Shown here: positions 41,850 through 50,764 of the stretch, piece by piece
Layout of the letters: each line of letters starts with the position of its first letter
Position numbering within the stretch: position 1 is the stretch's first letter
Program-made: the position numbers and the translations under genes
NCBI RefSeq assembly: GCF_028561335.1
Contig: NZ_JAQQTG010000015.1
Span: 147,346 to 211,345 of the forward strand
DNA: 64,000 bases
Reading direction: 5' to 3'
Source: Aequorivita todarodis
Lineage (GTDB): Bacteria > Bacteroidota > Bacteroidia > Flavobacteriales > Flavobacteriaceae
Notes under the pieces: generated by a model
The model's input: the letters and a program-made list of their open reading frames with translations, nothing else
What the model was told of the DNA's origin: nothing
The model's database searches: none

Positions 41850-41915
41850 CGTTCAATATTCAATATTCAGGTTAAGGCCACAATTAACCGCTAACTTTTA
41901 ACCATTAACTTTTCA
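41832..41915. repeat. Long 7-nt tandem repeat with unit switch, 12 units
   Basis: Twelve contiguous heptamers between the divergent acyltransferase and rhomboid genes. TCAATAT-type units (four) give way, via TCAGGTT and AAGGCCA, to units ending in TAA (CAATTAA, CCGCTAA, CTTTTAA, CCATTAA) without loss of phase. Confidence 0.9.
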
Positions 41916-41922
41916 ATTCAAG

Positions 41923-42573
41923 ATGCAAAACTTACACATCGCAACCATCGTAATCATCGCTGCCAACGTAATCATTTCCATGAAAGGCTTCAACGATTTT
42001 TCCTTTTTTGAAAAATACAAGTTCAACATTGCCGGAATACGCCGCGGCGAGCATATTAGAATGTTCAGCTCGGCTTTTTTGCACGCCGATTTTTCACATT
42101 TGCTGTTCAATATGCTTACGCTTTACTTTTTTGCACCGGTCGTTATTATGAGCGTTGGGGTTACTTATTTTGTAATTATTTACGTAGCCAGCTTAATTGT
42201 GGGAAATTTACTTTCCTTCTATTTCCACAAAGATGAATATCACTACAGCGCAATAGGGGCGAGTGGTGCGGTAATGGGCGTGCTGTATTCTGCCATTTTG
42301 TTTTTTCCGGATATGGGTCTTTTCTTGTTTTTTATCCCAATACCAATACCGGCGTGGCTTTTTGGGATGGCATATTTGTTGTACTCCATCTACGGAATGA
42401 AAAAGAGATTGGGAAACATAGGCCATGACGCCCATATTGGCGGGGCCATTGGCGGTTATGCGTTAACACTGGTTTTTGCGCCTTATTTGTTTCAGACCAG
42501 TCTTTGGATTGCCGCCCTGTTGGCCGTTCCTCTGATTCTTTTGTTCGCCCTTCATAAATTAGGAAAAATTTAA
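41923..42573 (+). CDS. Rhomboid-family intramembrane serine protease
   Basis: A 216-residue six-helix protein. The catalytic serine is Ser114 in AIGASGAVMGVLY, the histidine partner is His171 in GHDAHIGGAIGG, and the L1-loop motif RMFSSAFLHADFSHLLFNM (46-64) is intact. Rhomboids cleave transmembrane substrates within the inner membrane. Length and all catalytic residues are as expected. It is followed 13 nt later by the SIMPL gene and they probably share a transcript ending at a strong terminator. Substrate unknown. Confidence 0.92.
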   Translation: MQNLHIATIVIIAANVIISMKGFNDFSFFEKYKFNIAGIRRGEHIRMFSSAFLHADFSHLLFNMLTLYFFAPVVIMSVGVTYFVIIYVASLIVGNLLSFYFHKDEYHYSAIGASGAVMGVLYSAILFFPDMGLFLFFIPIPIPAWLFGMAYLLYSIYGMKKRLGNIGHDAHIGGAIGGYALTLVFAPYLFQTSLWIAALLAVPLILLFALHKLGKI

Positions 42574-42586
42574 AACAAGAAATTCT

Positions 42587-43276
42587 ATGAAAACAATTAA
42601 AATCCTTTTAATCTTAGCAATTACAACCACTACAGCGATGGCACAAAACACATTACCACCAAACACAATAGACGTTACCGGCGAGGGCATTGTCCGCGTG
42701 GTGCCCGATGAAGTAACCATCAACATTCGCGTTGAAAATACGGGAGAAAACACCAAAACGCTGAAAGAGCAAAACGATGCGACCATAAATGAAGTTTTAA
42801 AATTTCTGAAAAAAATGGACATTGCCGACAAGGATGTGCGCACCGAATATATGAACCTCAGCAAAAACTATGACTACAACAGCAAAACCTATACTTTTGC
42901 TGCCAATCAGTCGCTTTCGGTGAAGCTGCGCGATTTAAAAAAATATGAACCCGTGATGAAAGGGCTCTTGGATACAGGCATCAACAGAATAGACGGCGTG
43001 TCATTTTCGTCCTCAAACAAAGAAGCCCTGGAAAGCCAAGCTCGTAAAAAAGCGGTAGAAAATGCCAAAATGAAGGCGGAAGAATACGCTTCGGTTTTAA
43101 ATCAAACTGTAGGGAAAGCTGTTTCAATAAGTGAATTCAGAAATAGTGTTGGGCCACAACCCATGATGTATAAAAGTTCAATGATGGCTGATGAAAGCGG
43201 TGGAAGCCAGCAGACCATTTCGCCCGGTGAGATGGAAGTTAGAACAACGGTAAACGTTAGTTTTCTTTTGAATTGA
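42587..43276 (+). CDS. SIMPL/DUF541 domain periplasmic protein
   Basis: A 229-residue protein with signal peptide MKTIKILLILAITTTTAMAQ followed by a SIMPL domain (IDVTGEGIVRVVPDEVTINI at about 25-44, GINRIDGVSFSSSN around 130). SIMPL domains form oligomeric rings in the periplasm or outer membrane, with roles proposed in stress tolerance. Length is normal. It follows the rhomboid gene by 13 nt. A terminator lies 20 nt downstream. Confidence 0.88.
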   Translation: MKTIKILLILAITTTTAMAQNTLPPNTIDVTGEGIVRVVPDEVTINIRVENTGENTKTLKEQNDATINEVLKFLKKMDIADKDVRTEYMNLSKNYDYNSKTYTFAANQSLSVKLRDLKKYEPVMKGLLDTGINRIDGVSFSSSNKEALESQARKKAVENAKMKAEEYASVLNQTVGKAVSISEFRNSVGPQPMMYKSSMMADESGGSQQTISPGEMEVRTTVNVSFLLN

Positions 43277-43296
43277 TAGGAATTCCAGCAACATAA

Positions 43297-43331
43297 AAAA
43301 GCCTCGGCTTCCATTTGGAACCGAGGCTTTT
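43297..43331. terminator. Bidirectional terminator between SIMPL and pruA
   Basis: AAAAGCCTCGG(C)TTCC, loop ATTT, GGAACCGAGGCTTTT: a 15-bp stem with one bulge, A-run on one side and T-run on the other. It serves both convergent genes. Confidence 0.93.
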
Positions 43332-43349
43332 CATTTTTTCAAATTAAGA

Positions 43350-44975
43350 TTATCCCAAGAAAGGATATCTGTAATCCGTTGGCGAAACGAAGGTTTCCTT
43401 TACCATTCTTGGTGAAATCCATCGGTAAAGGTTTTGCTTGCTTCCCGCTTTGTCGTTGGTTCCGCTGGCGCGTGCCCCACCAAAGGGTTGCTGGCCAACA
43501 ACGGCTCCAGTAGGTTTGTCGTTGATGTAGAAATTACCCGCGGCGTTTTCAAGAATTTTAACGGCTTCTTCCAAAGCATATCTGTCTTCGCTGAAAACGG
43601 CTCCGGTTAAGGCATATTCACTGGTTTCGTCAACCAGATGCAAGGTTTCTTCCCACTTCTTATCGTCATAAACATACACGGTAAGTACAGGCCCAAAAAG
43701 CTCAGTACACATAGTTGTATATTTTGGATCTTTGGTAACGATTACGGTAGGTTCTATAAAGTAGCCTTTGCTTTTGTCATAGTTTCCGCCAGCAATTATT
43801 TCAACGTTTTTATCTTTTTTGGCTTGGTCTATATAGCCTGCAAGTTTGTCGAAGGAGCTTTCGTTGATAACGGCATTTATAAAGTTGCCCATATCTTCTG
43901 GCGTTCCCATTTTAAAGGAGCGGATATCGTCAACCAAATATTTTTTAACGTCTTCCCAAATACTTTTTGAAATATAGCATCGGCTGGCAGCGCTACATTT
44001 TTGGCCTTGGTATTCAAAGGCGCCACGGGCCATTGCAGTTGCAACTTGTTTTGGGTTTGAGGTTTTGTGGGCAACGATAAAATCTTTTCCACCCGTTTCC
44101 CCAACAATGCGCGGATAGGTTTTATAATTTTTGATGTTGTCGCCAATTTTTTTCCAAATTCCTTGGAAAACGCCCGTGGAACCTGTAAAGTGAACCCCAC
44201 TGAAATCTGGGCTTGCCATAAGTGTGTCCGAAATCATGGCGGCATCGCCCATAACCATATTGATAACTCCTGCCGGAACGCCCGCTTCACGGAATACGTC
44301 CATAACAACTTTTGCCGAATATACTTGCGTGTTACTCGGTTTCCAAACAACTACATTGCCCATTAAAGCGGCACTTGCGGGAAGATTTCCGGCAATAGCG
44401 GTAAAGTTGAAAGGGGTAATGGCATAAATAAAGCCTTCCAAGGGCCTGTATTCAATGCGGTTCCAAGCTGCCGAGGTAGATTTTGGTTGCTCTGCATATA
44501 TTTCAGTCATGTACTGAACGTTATATCTAAGGAAATCTATAAGCTCACAGGCAGAGTCAATTTCGGCTTGGTAGATGTTTTTTGACTGGCCCAGCATTGT
44601 GGCTGCATTTATTTTAGCCCTGTATGGCCCAGCGATCAATTCTGCGGCACGTAGAAAAATTCCGGCGCGTTGTTCCCAAGGCATTACAGCCCATTTTTTT
44701 CTGGCCTCTAATGCAGAAGCAATTGCTTCTTCCACATTTTTCTTTGTAGCTTTATAATAAGTTCCAAGCACGTGTTTATGGTCGTGCGGGGGAGACATCG
44801 TTGCGGTTTCCTTGGTCTTAACCTCTTTTCCGTTGATAAATAAAGGCACTTCTATTTTTGCCTTGTACATTTTTCTATAAGTTTCAAGTACTTCTTCGCG
44901 TTCTTCGGAACCTGGCGCATAGCTTTTTATAGGTTCGTTAACGGCGATTGGCACTTCAAAAAATCCATTTCCCAT
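43350..44975 (-). CDS. pruA: L-glutamate gamma-semialdehyde dehydrogenase (1-pyrroline-5-carboxylate dehydrogenase)
   Basis: A 541-residue aldehyde dehydrogenase. The catalytic Cys327 lies in GQKCSAASRCYI, the general base Glu293 in VGETGGKDFIVA, and the NAD loop is FTGSTGVFQGIW. Size and wording match the long, monofunctional eukaryote-like P5C dehydrogenase common in Bacteroidota, not the bifunctional PutA. It oxidises glutamate-5-semialdehyde to glutamate in proline catabolism. No proline dehydrogenase gene is adjacent in the window. An exact -7 element lies 33 nt upstream. Confidence 0.95.
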   Translation of the reverse strand: MGNGFFEVPIAVNEPIKSYAPGSEEREEVLETYRKMYKAKIEVPLFINGKEVKTKETATMSPPHDHKHVLGTYYKATKKNVEEAIASALEARKKWAVMPWEQRAGIFLRAAELIAGPYRAKINAATMLGQSKNIYQAEIDSACELIDFLRYNVQYMTEIYAEQPKSTSAAWNRIEYRPLEGFIYAITPFNFTAIAGNLPASAALMGNVVVWKPSNTQVYSAKVVMDVFREAGVPAGVINMVMGDAAMISDTLMASPDFSGVHFTGSTGVFQGIWKKIGDNIKNYKTYPRIVGETGGKDFIVAHKTSNPKQVATAMARGAFEYQGQKCSAASRCYISKSIWEDVKKYLVDDIRSFKMGTPEDMGNFINAVINESSFDKLAGYIDQAKKDKNVEIIAGGNYDKSKGYFIEPTVIVTKDPKYTTMCTELFGPVLTVYVYDDKKWEETLHLVDETSEYALTGAVFSEDRYALEEAVKILENAAGNFYINDKPTGAVVGQQPFGGARASGTNDKAGSKQNLYRWISPRMVKETFVSPTDYRYPFLG

Positions 44976-45007
44976 AACTTTTTTATTTTTTTTGTTTATG
45001 AAGATTG

Positions 45008-45015
45008 CAAAGGTA
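45008..45015 (-). promoter_or_regulatory. Possible pruA -7 element (TACCTTTG)
   Basis: An exact TAnnTTTG on the minus strand 33 nt upstream of pruA; the -33 TTG is not obvious. The same octamer serves fumC and higBA. Confidence 0.45.
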
Positions 45016-45025
45016 CAATTTTTTT

Positions 45026-45057
45026 AGTGTTCAGTTGGCAGTGGCAGTAGGCAGTTT
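45026..45057. repeat. 7-nt tandem repeat (AGTnGGC type)
   Basis: Units AGTGTTC, AGTTGGC, AGTGGC (6 nt), AGTAGGC and AGTTTTT between pruA and the NRDE gene. Confidence 0.65.
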
Positions 45058-45143
45058 TTGGTTGCGTTTAAGAAAAACGCTTGTCTGATTATGTGTAAAA
45101 TTTATTTTAATCAGTAGATTTACCGACGATCTACGGGCGACCG

Positions 45144-45177
45144 ACTGCAAACTGCTACTGAAAACTGTAAACTTTAA
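45144..45177. repeat. 7-nt tandem repeat (ACTGnAA type)
   Basis: Units ACTGCAA, ACTGCT (6 nt), ACTGAAA, ACTGTAA and ACTTTAA end 3 nt before the NRDE start codon. Confidence 0.7.
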
Positions 45178-45180
45178 AGA

Positions 45181-45894
45181 ATGTGTACAATCACTTTTAT
45201 TCCGAAAGCCGACAACGATTTTATACTGACATCAAACCGCGATGAAGCTCCGGGACGCGAAACGTTTCCACCAGAAATCTATGAAGAAGGTGGGGTAAAA
45301 TTACTTTATCCAAAAGATGCCGTAGCTGGAGGCACTTGGATAGGCATAAGTGAAAAGAAAAGAATCGTAACCCTTATGAACGGCGGTTTTGTGGCACACG
45401 AACGAAAACCTTTTTACCGAAAGAGTAGGGGTTTGGTTGTAAAGGATCTTTTGAAAGCAGAAAATCTAAAAGATGAAATTGAAAATTATGACTTCAACGA
45501 AATAGAACCTTTCACTGCAATTTTGGTTGCATGGAATCCTGAAGTACAATTATTTCAATTGGTTTGGGATGGAACGGAGTATCATTTTTCCGAAGAACCT
45601 TTGGCGCCGCAAATCTGGTCTTCTTCACCCTTATATCCACAAAATCTCAAGAAAAAGCGCGAACAATGGTTTTCAGAATTTTTAATGAAAACCGTAAAAC
45701 CTTCCGAAGAAGAACTGCTAAAATTCCACAAAACAGCTGGCGAAGGCGATTTGAACAGCAATCTCGTTATGGACCGTGGTTTCGTAAAAACAAAAAGCAT
45801 TACGCAGATTATTAAAAAGGGAGATGCTGTTGAAATGCGCTACGAGGATTTACAAAAGGGGAAAATCAGTAAGTCAGTGTTCAGTACGCATTAG
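45181..45894 (+). CDS. NRDE-family protein (TANGO2-like)
   Basis: A 237-residue cytosolic protein opening MCTITFIPKADNDFILTSNR then DEAPGRE, the N-R-D-E motif of the TANGO2/T10 family with Cys2 at the processed N-terminus. GGTWIGISEKKRI follows. The family has been linked to haem handling and acyl-lipid metabolism, but the bacterial function is not settled. The last seven residues (KSVFSTH) are encoded by a 7-nt intergenic repeat tract that runs past the stop, so the native C-terminus may have been extended. Confidence 0.88.
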   Translation: MCTITFIPKADNDFILTSNRDEAPGRETFPPEIYEEGGVKLLYPKDAVAGGTWIGISEKKRIVTLMNGGFVAHERKPFYRKSRGLVVKDLLKAENLKDEIENYDFNEIEPFTAILVAWNPEVQLFQLVWDGTEYHFSEEPLAPQIWSSSPLYPQNLKKKREQWFSEFLMKTVKPSEEELLKFHKTAGEGDLNSNLVMDRGFVKTKSITQIIKKGDAVEMRYEDLQKGKISKSVFSTH

Positions 45895-45908
45895 TCAGTG
45901 TTCAGGTT
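45874..45908. repeat. 7-nt tandem repeat (TCAGTGT type) overlapping the NRDE stop codon
   Basis: Units TCAGTGT, TCAGTAC, GCATTAG, TCAGTGT and TCAGGTT. The first three are inside the coding sequence and the third contains the TAG stop. Confidence 0.8.
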
Positions 45909-45940
45909 ATAACAACCATAATTTTATAGAAGTTTTATAT

Positions 45941-48769
45941 TCAAGTTTCACTGGGCAGTTCGCCAAAGGCTTCCTTATAGCTTTTTGAAAAATAGGAAAG
46001 ATTGGAATAGCCCACACTATAGGCAACTTCAGAAACGGAGGCGCTCTTCTGCTCCAGCATTTCTTTGGCACGGGTGAGCCTGAATTCCCGAATTAATTGG
46101 TTGGGCGATTTGTTGGTAAGGCTCTTGAGTTTTCTGTTCAGTTGGGAACGGCTGAAGCCCACTGAATTTGCAAGATCCTCCACCGAATAGTATTCATTTT
46201 CCAAATTATTCTCCACTTTTTCCATCACTTGGGTTATAAAACGTTCGTCCATGGAACTGAGTGAAATTTCGGTGGGCCGTATTTTAAGTTCGCCCGTGAA
46301 CTTGTTCCGCAAGGTTTCGCGTTGGGCAATGAGGTTTTTGGACCTGATGAGCAGTTCGTGTCCGTCAAAAGGTTTGGTTATATAATCGTCGGCGCCAGTT
46401 TTTAGGCCTTTCAATTTTGCGGCCTGCCCAGCTTTTGCGGTTAACAATATTATAGGAATATGGCAGGTTTTTACGTCTTTTTTAAGCGCTTCACAGAGGT
46501 CTGTCCCGGTCATTTTTGGCATCATTACATCGCTGATAACAAGGTCCGGCAGTTGTGCCTCTGCAATTTGGAGTCCTTCTTTCCCATCTTTTGCGGTGAT
46601 TATTTTAAACTCTTTTTCAAGCTGCTCCGCAATAAAATGGCGAAGGTCCGGGTTGTCCTCAACTATCAGCAAAAGGGGAAGGTTTGGGTCCTGATCTTCC
46701 AAATTGAAAAAAGTATCAACCTGCGAAGCCAATTCACTTTGATCTCTTTTTTTAAGGGTGTTTTCAACAGCCTCCTGAAAGATTTCGGTTTCATGAAAAC
46801 TCGATTTATGATAGGGGATAATTACTTTAAATACGGTACCTTTTTCATCCGTGCTGTCCACATTGATCTGTCCATGATTTAATGCTACCAATTCCTTTAC
46901 CAATGCCAAGCCAATTCCGGTTCCTTGGTCTTGGGTTTCCTCGGCTTGATAAAAACGGTCAAAAATCTTGTTAACTTCATCACCTTTTATTCCCGGCCCC
47001 GAATCTGCAATGGAAATTTTTACAGCTTTGCCACTATCTTCTATCAATACCGAAACCTTGCCGTGTTCCGGGGTAAACTTTATGGCATTTGAAAGCAGGT
47101 TTACCACAATTTTTTCCAATTTGTCACGATCGTAATAAGCGTTTGCAATGGTTTTGGGAAAGTGGGTCTGAAAGTTAATATGTTTGAGCTCCGTTAAGCT
47201 TTCAAAGGAAAAAATTAGGGAACGCAAAAACTGGATGATATCTCCTTGTGCCACTTGTAATTTCATCTGCCCTTGATCCAGTTTGGAAAGTTCCAGGATT
47301 TGGTCAATCAGGTTTTTAAGCCTTAGTGCATTGCGTTTCATTACCTTTAAATGCTTTCCTTTTACGGGAACTTCGGTATTTTCCTCAATGGCCTCTGCTG
47401 CGGGTATATTTTCCAAGGATTTATTTATGGGCCCTAAAATCAAGGATAGCGGGGTCCTAAATTCATGGGATATATTTGTGAAGAATTTCGATTTTATCGA
47501 ATCAATTTCGCGCACCTTTTCCACTTCGGCCTTGGCGCGTTCGCTCAGTTGCAATTTTCTGGCAATGGCAAGGGAAAGGATTAACATAAACCCACCCTGC
47601 CCAATTACCCACGGGTTGGGTACGTCCCAAAGTGGCAGTACCCCCGTTTGCCATAAAATGCCCAAGATATTCCAAAAAATCATCCAGCCCACTCCCAAGA
47701 CAAAGTAACGGATTAAGAGGTCTTTGTAAAAAGCGATCCTAAATACAATTATCAGAATGGCCAAAAAACCAATACCGACCAAAATCATCTCAGACTTAGG
47801 GAGTTCTTGGGGCCTAAACTTCCAAATAACAAGCCTGAGTATCAGGGTTACTACTAAATAAAAGATAACACTGACAGTAATTTTATCCCACAGCGGGAGT
47901 TTTTGTTTCAGATCCGTAAATTTTCGTGCAAATTGCAATAAAAAAAGTGCAGAAAGGGTAGTGGAAATGATCCATACTACCTCAATCCGTTCTGGATGCT
48001 CAGGGAAAAACATGGAAATGGGCCAAAGCGTGGAATTCAATAATTGGTAGTGTATCCAAAAGGCTATAAAGAACCCAAAAAGATAAAGATACGAACGATC
48101 TTTTGTGAAAAAGAAAAAGCTAAGTACATAAATGCCCAATATAATCGCAAAATGACTCAATAGGTTTGTTTGCTCTTCTTGGTTTATTGGCAAGGGAGCA
48201 GCAGCGTTCCGAAGTTCAATTATTGGGTATATGGCATTTCTATCGGATATTCTAATATATAGGTCAGCTCGTTCGCCTTCTTTAAAATTAACCGGAATCC
48301 TGTTGACGGTAACGGGGGTTGGTATTTCTTTTTGGGATGCCCGAACATATACCCCCGATCTGCTTATTTTTTTTATGGAATCATTTTTTACGAAGTAGAA
48401 TTCCACGCTATCGAGTACCGCTACGTATTCATGCCTATCGCCTTTTTTTCGTTTTAATACCAACCAATTTTCAGGTGTATTTATTTGTGAATAAATGGGC
48501 AGGTGGAGCCAGATAGTAGTTTGGTCGTGAATTACCGAATCTTCCAAGGGTTTGAAACTGTTTTTTAGGGAAGAATTCAAAATATCGCCAATTGAAATAT
48601 TTTCAGTATTTTCTTTTAGAATCTTTGTTTTTGAAAATAAATTTTGAATCGGGTAATCGCTGGAGATTACATAGCTGTTCAATGTGTCAATTTTCATTTC
48701 CGATTGTGCAGAAAGAAAGGTACTTCCGAAGAAAATAAAAGCGATATAATTAATTATAATAAATCGCAT
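45941..48769 (-). CDS. Hybrid sensor histidine kinase / response regulator with AraC-type DNA-binding domain (7TMR-DISM)
   Basis: A 942-residue one-protein two-component system. The order is: signal peptide (1-21); extracellular 7TMR-DISMED2-like beta domain (about 30-185); seven-helix membrane region (about 203-405); HisKA with FFTNISHEFRTPLSLILGP and phosphoacceptor His435; HATPase (N-box Asn561, DSGPGIKGDEVN). A receiver follows (Asp705, phosphoacceptor Asp747 in LVISDVMMPK, Lys799), then an AraC/XylS double helix-turn-helix at about 850-940. It should sense a periplasmic ligand and bind DNA itself. Hybrids of this type often control carbohydrate genes. Here the nearest candidate target is the three-gene unit upstream at 48883-50176. 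Confidence 0.94.
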   Translation of the reverse strand: MRFIIINYIAFIFFGSTFLSAQSEMKIDTLNSYVISSDYPIQNLFSKTKILKENTENISIGDILNSSLKNSFKPLEDSVIHDQTTIWLHLPIYSQINTPENWLVLKRKKGDRHEYVAVLDSVEFYFVKNDSIKKISRSGVYVRASQKEIPTPVTVNRIPVNFKEGERADLYIRISDRNAIYPIIELRNAAAPLPINQEEQTNLLSHFAIILGIYVLSFFFFTKDRSYLYLFGFFIAFWIHYQLLNSTLWPISMFFPEHPERIEVVWIISTTLSALFLLQFARKFTDLKQKLPLWDKITVSVIFYLVVTLILRLVIWKFRPQELPKSEMILVGIGFLAILIIVFRIAFYKDLLIRYFVLGVGWMIFWNILGILWQTGVLPLWDVPNPWVIGQGGFMLILSLAIARKLQLSERAKAEVEKVREIDSIKSKFFTNISHEFRTPLSLILGPINKSLENIPAAEAIEENTEVPVKGKHLKVMKRNALRLKNLIDQILELSKLDQGQMKLQVAQGDIIQFLRSLIFSFESLTELKHINFQTHFPKTIANAYYDRDKLEKIVVNLLSNAIKFTPEHGKVSVLIEDSGKAVKISIADSGPGIKGDEVNKIFDRFYQAEETQDQGTGIGLALVKELVALNHGQINVDSTDEKGTVFKVIIPYHKSSFHETEIFQEAVENTLKKRDQSELASQVDTFFNLEDQDPNLPLLLIVEDNPDLRHFIAEQLEKEFKIITAKDGKEGLQIAEAQLPDLVISDVMMPKMTGTDLCEALKKDVKTCHIPIILLTAKAGQAAKLKGLKTGADDYITKPFDGHELLIRSKNLIAQRETLRNKFTGELKIRPTEISLSSMDERFITQVMEKVENNLENEYYSVEDLANSVGFSRSQLNRKLKSLTNKSPNQLIREFRLTRAKEMLEQKSASVSEVAYSVGYSNLSYFSKSYKEAFGELPSET

Positions 48770-48825
48770 GGGTTGGCGTGTTGTTTATTTGAAAAAGTTA
48801 AGATACTAAAAATGGAATTTTTAAT

Positions 48826-48861
48826 ATTGAGTGTCTATTAAATAATTAACAGACACTCAAT
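48826..48861. promoter_or_regulatory. Inverted repeat upstream of the hybrid sensor gene
   Basis: ATTGAGTGTCT at 48826-48836 and its exact complement AGACACTCAAT at 48851-48861, with a 14-nt A/T loop. It could end the 48883-50176 transcript or act as an operator for the sensor's own AraC-type domain; there is no T-run. Confidence 0.55.
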
Positions 48862-48882
48862 AGAATATGGGATGTTTTCACT

Positions 48883-49365
48883 CTATTCTGCTGCCTTTTT
48901 TTCAGGTTTTGTTAAACCCAATGGCAAATAAACAGCGGCAATGGCAATAAAAAGTAACCGTATATGGCTTAAGCTTTCCCAAAGGTGCGCCCTTTCAACC
49001 AATGATGGATCGATAGTGGTAGCATAGGGCGTTTCAAAAATAGCCATAAGTTCCGGGACAAAATAAACGGAGGTAATCAAGAGGACGAGTAAATAAATTG
49101 CAAAAGGAATAAGTATATGCCTCCTCCTTGGCGATTTCCAGAATAAGATTGAGGTAATTGCGAAAAGCAGTAATGCTATGGGATGAATATTCATCCAGAA
49201 AACCTCAAGCTTTGCTCCATATTCCCCCTGAAGCATAGCCAGTGAGGCCGGCGGTGCCTTTACCCATTGGGGGACTATATTTAGATGTTCATAAATGGCA
49301 CCTCCCACAACGCTACAAAAGCTTAAACCGCAAAGGGCGTAAATTATATTTTTATAATTTTTCAT
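48883..49365 (-). CDS. Four-helix membrane protein of unknown function
   Basis: A 160-residue protein with four predicted helices (about 7-25, 58-76, 86-104 and 133-150) and the loop LVERAHLWESLSHIRL before the last helix. Proline-rich loop VKAPPASLAML follows the first helix. The plan resembles DUF1772-type anthrone-oxygenase-like membrane proteins, but the match is not firm. It follows the SnoaL-like gene by 11 nt, so they share a transcript. Confidence 0.75.
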   Translation of the reverse strand: MKNYKNIIYALCGLSFCSVVGGAIYEHLNIVPQWVKAPPASLAMLQGEYGAKLEVFWMNIHPIALLLFAITSILFWKSPRRRHILIPFAIYLLVLLITSVYFVPELMAIFETPYATTIDPSLVERAHLWESLSHIRLLFIAIAAVYLPLGLTKPEKKAAE

Positions 49366-49376
49366 TTTAAAAAGTT

Positions 49377-49916
49377 TTATTGTTTAGAATTTTCCGCATA
49401 CCAAGAAGCATACATGGCGGAAGGGGGCACTGGCGCACCTTTTAGCATTCCTTCATTTTGAAAAACTTCCAGATCGAGGTTATGGAACGAAACAATCTTC
49501 CAATGGCCATTCTTTTTCTCTGCGATGATCGTCATCAATACCTCTGGATCTTCGGGGCGGAGCTCATCCTTTGGGGCCACCGCGCCAAATACGTGAAGCA
49601 GGGCAATGTCTTCTTTTAGGAATTTAATCTTGTCAATTGCATAAAAAAGTTGGGTGTCCCTATATATTGTGTTGAATATCCACTGATGGGTTTCCGTATT
49701 GCTTTGAACGGTGTTGTTTTTAAAATAATAGCCGTTCCATACAATAAAGTCGTGGGGCTCTGCAAAAGCACTGGCAAAGGTTTCGCCACTGGCCGAGTTC
49801 CACCCTTTTTGTAGGGTTCCAATTAGGTTTTTTAGCTCTTGTTCCTCATTGGCTTTTTGGGCGTTTGTAATGGTTGACATCAATACAATTGTCAATACGA
49901 ATAAAATACGTTTCAT
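49377..49916 (-). CDS. Secreted NTF2/SnoaL-like protein
   Basis: From the ATG at 49916 the protein has 179 residues and a signal peptide MKRILFVLTIVLMSTITNAQ; a longer frame from 50021 adds 35 residues ahead of this signal and is rejected. The mature part has the cone-like NTF2 fold pattern (helix LKNLIGTLQKGWNSASGETF, then FAEPHDFIVWNG, and VLMTIIAEKKNGHWKIVSFH). Members are isomerases, dehydratases or ligand carriers; no function can be set. It is the middle gene of a three-gene unit. Confidence 0.8.
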   Translation of the reverse strand: MKRILFVLTIVLMSTITNAQKANEEQELKNLIGTLQKGWNSASGETFASAFAEPHDFIVWNGYYFKNNTVQSNTETHQWIFNTIYRDTQLFYAIDKIKFLKEDIALLHVFGAVAPKDELRPEDPEVLMTIIAEKKNGHWKIVSFHNLDLEVFQNEGMLKGAPVPPSAMYASWYAENSKQ

Positions 49917-49990
49917 AATGGTTTGGTTTAAGATTAGTAAATAGCAGCTCATAGCTATTTGCGCGCTGCGGAACTTTTTTATATACTTAT

Positions 49991-50176
49991 TTATCTGGAA
50001 ATTATTGGGCCTGCTGCCCATCGGTTCATTTCTGATGCGATTTGCCCTGTAAGCTGGCTATACATGATTTCTACACTTTGATAGCCTATATAAACAAGGG
50101 CAAGAAAAACGGCACAAACTAAAATGGAGTCTAATGCTATTCGGGATTTTGAACTGATTTGAATTTGGTTTTTCAT
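49991..50176 (-). CDS. 61-residue single-pass membrane protein
   Basis: MKNQIQISSKSRIALDSILV begins a short cytosolic segment and a single helix (about 16-35), then a soluble tail rich in Gln and Arg ending in IISR. It is the first gene of the unit that continues with the SnoaL-like and four-helix proteins. A TACATTTG -7-type element is 41 nt upstream. No family recognised. Confidence 0.6.
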   Translation of the reverse strand: MKNQIQISSKSRIALDSILVCAVFLALVYIGYQSVEIMYSQLTGQIASEMNRWAAGPIISR

Positions 50177-50217
50177 GATTTTACGTTTTTGGTCCGTGTT
50201 GTTAAAAATTGTTGGGA

Positions 50218-50225
50218 CAAATGTA
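50218..50225 (-). promoter_or_regulatory. Possible -7 element for the 50176-48883 unit (TACATTTG)
   Basis: An exact TAnnTTTG on the minus strand. No convincing -33 element, so it could need an activator such as the neighbouring hybrid sensor. Confidence 0.35.
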
Positions 50226-50375
50226 AAATCAACTGAAGGGCACTTGTTTGAAGAAATGTGGCGTGGTTTGACACTTTTGAAGCACAGGAAGTACGCTGCT
50301 CCAATAATTATAGTGGATGCGCCAAAAGTTTTATTCTAAAATATTTAGGGAAATGGTTTTTAAAGAAATAGGGTA

Positions 50376-50762
50376 TCAATTCATCGAAAACGGAGCGCTC
50401 AAATTGAAAAGCGGAATGGAGACCCGGAATTTTCGGGTAGTAGTAAAATTGACCATATTATAATGGCCTTTCATCGCGCCAAAAGGAGAAAAAAGCAGGC
50501 ACCCGCTGGTGTAACAGTGTTTCTCGCCGGGCGAGAGGATTGGTTTTTGGCCTATTACGCCTTCGCCTTCCACAATTTCGGTATTGTTCAGGGAATCCTT
50601 GATTTTCCAGCTGCGGGCAGTGAGCTGAACCGTGTCTTTACTTTGGTTTTCAATGGTAATGGTATAGGCAAAGGCATACTGCATTTTACGGTTTTTGTAA
50701 AACGTGCCGTCAAATTCGGTCTTTACCGAAATCTTGATTCCTTGTGTTACCTGTTGTACCAT
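50376..50762 (-). CDS. apaG: ApaG-family protein (DUF525)
   Basis: A 128-residue fibronectin-III-like protein from the ATG at 50762 (MVQQVTQGIKISVKTEF). It has the ApaG signature FAYTITIENQSKDTVQLTAR and the glycine-rich segments GVIGQKPILSPGE and PFGAMKGHYNM. ApaG has been linked to Co2+/Mg2+ efflux and dinucleotide metabolism. Its start lies 2 nt after the stop of the DUF3667 gene, so they are one transcript. Length is normal. Confidence 0.92.
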   Translation of the reverse strand: MVQQVTQGIKISVKTEFDGTFYKNRKMQYAFAYTITIENQSKDTVQLTARSWKIKDSLNNTEIVEGEGVIGQKPILSPGEKHCYTSGCLLFSPFGAMKGHYNMVNFTTTRKFRVSIPLFNLSAPFSMN

Positions 50763-50764
50763 TT

